From assembly GCA_946480495.1 (NCBI GenBank), contig CAMLKO010000014.1, forward strand, positions 1-12,790: a DNA stretch of 12,790 nucleotides, given 5' to 3'. Source of the stretch: an uncultured Caulobacteraceae bacterium (GTDB lineage: Bacteria > Pseudomonadota > Alphaproteobacteria > Caulobacterales > Caulobacteraceae). Below the pieces are notes generated by a model that saw only the letters and a program-made list of their open reading frames with translations, searched no databases and had not been told where the DNA came from. The translations under genes were made by a program, and so were the position numbers. Of the stretch, positions 12,728 to 12,790 are shown in pieces (the stretch's first letter is position 1; the number at the start of each line of letters is the position of its first letter).

Positions 12728-12790
12728 ATGACGCGGATCGCGCACCATCACGGCCATCACCACCACGTCCTCGCGGGGACGGGACGGGAG
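12728..12790 (+). CDS. Histidine-rich leader peptide, probable his-operon attenuator (partial, runs off the window)
   Basis: The frame opens ATG at 12728 and reads MTRIAHHHGHHHHVLAG and four more residues to the edge, 21 codons without a stop. Seven of eight consecutive codons (6-13) are His, five CAC and two CAT. The E. coli/Salmonella his leader peptide likewise begins Met-Thr-Arg and has seven His; there, ribosome stalling at uncharged His codons prevents formation of a terminator. Directly after the His run, CGTCC (12766-12770) and GGACG (12777-12781) can pair, and GGGAC repeats follow. I infer a ribosome-mediated attenuator controlling a histidine biosynthesis gene or hisS downstream. 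No Shine-Dalgarno is seen. The alternative is a His-rich metal-binding N-terminus of an ordinary protein; the missing stop leaves this open. Confidence 0.6.
   Translation, partial: MTRIAHHHGHHHHVLAGTGRE
12766..12781 (+). other. Hairpin directly after the His-codon run, candidate leader-RNA stem
   Basis: CGTCC pairs exactly with GGACG around six bases (TCGCGG), extendable by a T-G pair. In amino-acid attenuators the control codons lie in or just before the first stem, so this position is right for a pause stem or one arm of the antiterminator. The full set of alternative stems lies beyond the window. Confidence 0.4.

Noticed and set aside
12743..12766. The His run as an engineered His-tag or vector sequence
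   Set aside because: The run is interrupted by Gly, sits in native GC-rich context beside chromosomal genes, and has no vector, linker or protease-site sequence around it.
12629..12790. Repeat array or CRISPR-like structure at the right edge
   Set aside because: Only two related 20-bp elements are present, both palindromic and positioned on promoter hexamers, with no regular spacers.

Overview
This is a GC-rich chromosomal window packed with short intergenic gaps. It reads as an alphaproteobacterium, most likely of the Caulobacterales (Caulobacter, Phenylobacterium or Brevundimonas type). That is an inference from the roughly 70% GC, the SapC-family gene, a long ScsB-like DsbD protein, the short Pgi and promoter-like matches to the Caulobacter housekeeping motif. 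No rRNA, tRNA, CRISPR array or insertion sequence was seen.

Layout. Position 571 down to the left edge is the N-terminal part of a CPA2 (Kef-type) cation/proton antiporter on the minus strand. Diverging from it is scoA-scoB (3-oxoacid CoA-transferase), followed after 10 nt by an exported lipoprotein-type msrA. A GT39/ArnT-like membrane glycosyltransferase converges on msrA and shares its stop codon region. Diverging from that gene is aguA-aguB, the two-step route from agmatine to putrescine. A two-hotdog MaoC (R)-hydratase converges on aguB. Diverging from it is a SapC-family gene with a clear intrinsic terminator. A short, degenerate MaoC-like gene (minus) follows. Diverging from that is a DsbD/ScsB transmembrane electron transporter that overlaps pgi by 4 nt. 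pgi converges, with a 9-nt overlap, on a type II toxin-antitoxin pair (RelE/ParE-type toxin first, HTH antidote second).

The right edge holds the most interesting material. Between the toxin and the window end are 162 bases. The toxin promoter there is close to consensus (TTGACA, 17-nt spacer, TATAGA). It is covered by two related 20-bp inverted repeats, one over the -35 and one over the -10, and the toxin start codon falls at the predicted +1, so its mRNA may be leaderless. On the plus strand at 12728 a small reading frame begins Met-Thr-Arg and then has seven His in eight codons, followed by a GC-rich hairpin. This closely resembles the histidine-operon leader peptide of enterobacteria. It predicts a ribosome-mediated attenuator in front of a histidine gene just outside the window. 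The rest of the leader, its stop codon and the terminator are cut off.

How the genes work together: scoAB and the MaoC hydratase belong to acyl-CoA/ketone-body metabolism. aguAB makes putrescine. The DsbD/ScsB protein could supply the periplasmic reductant that an outer-membrane or periplasmic MsrA would need. Three of the four convergent gene junctions overlap at their stop codons with no room for a terminator between coding regions.
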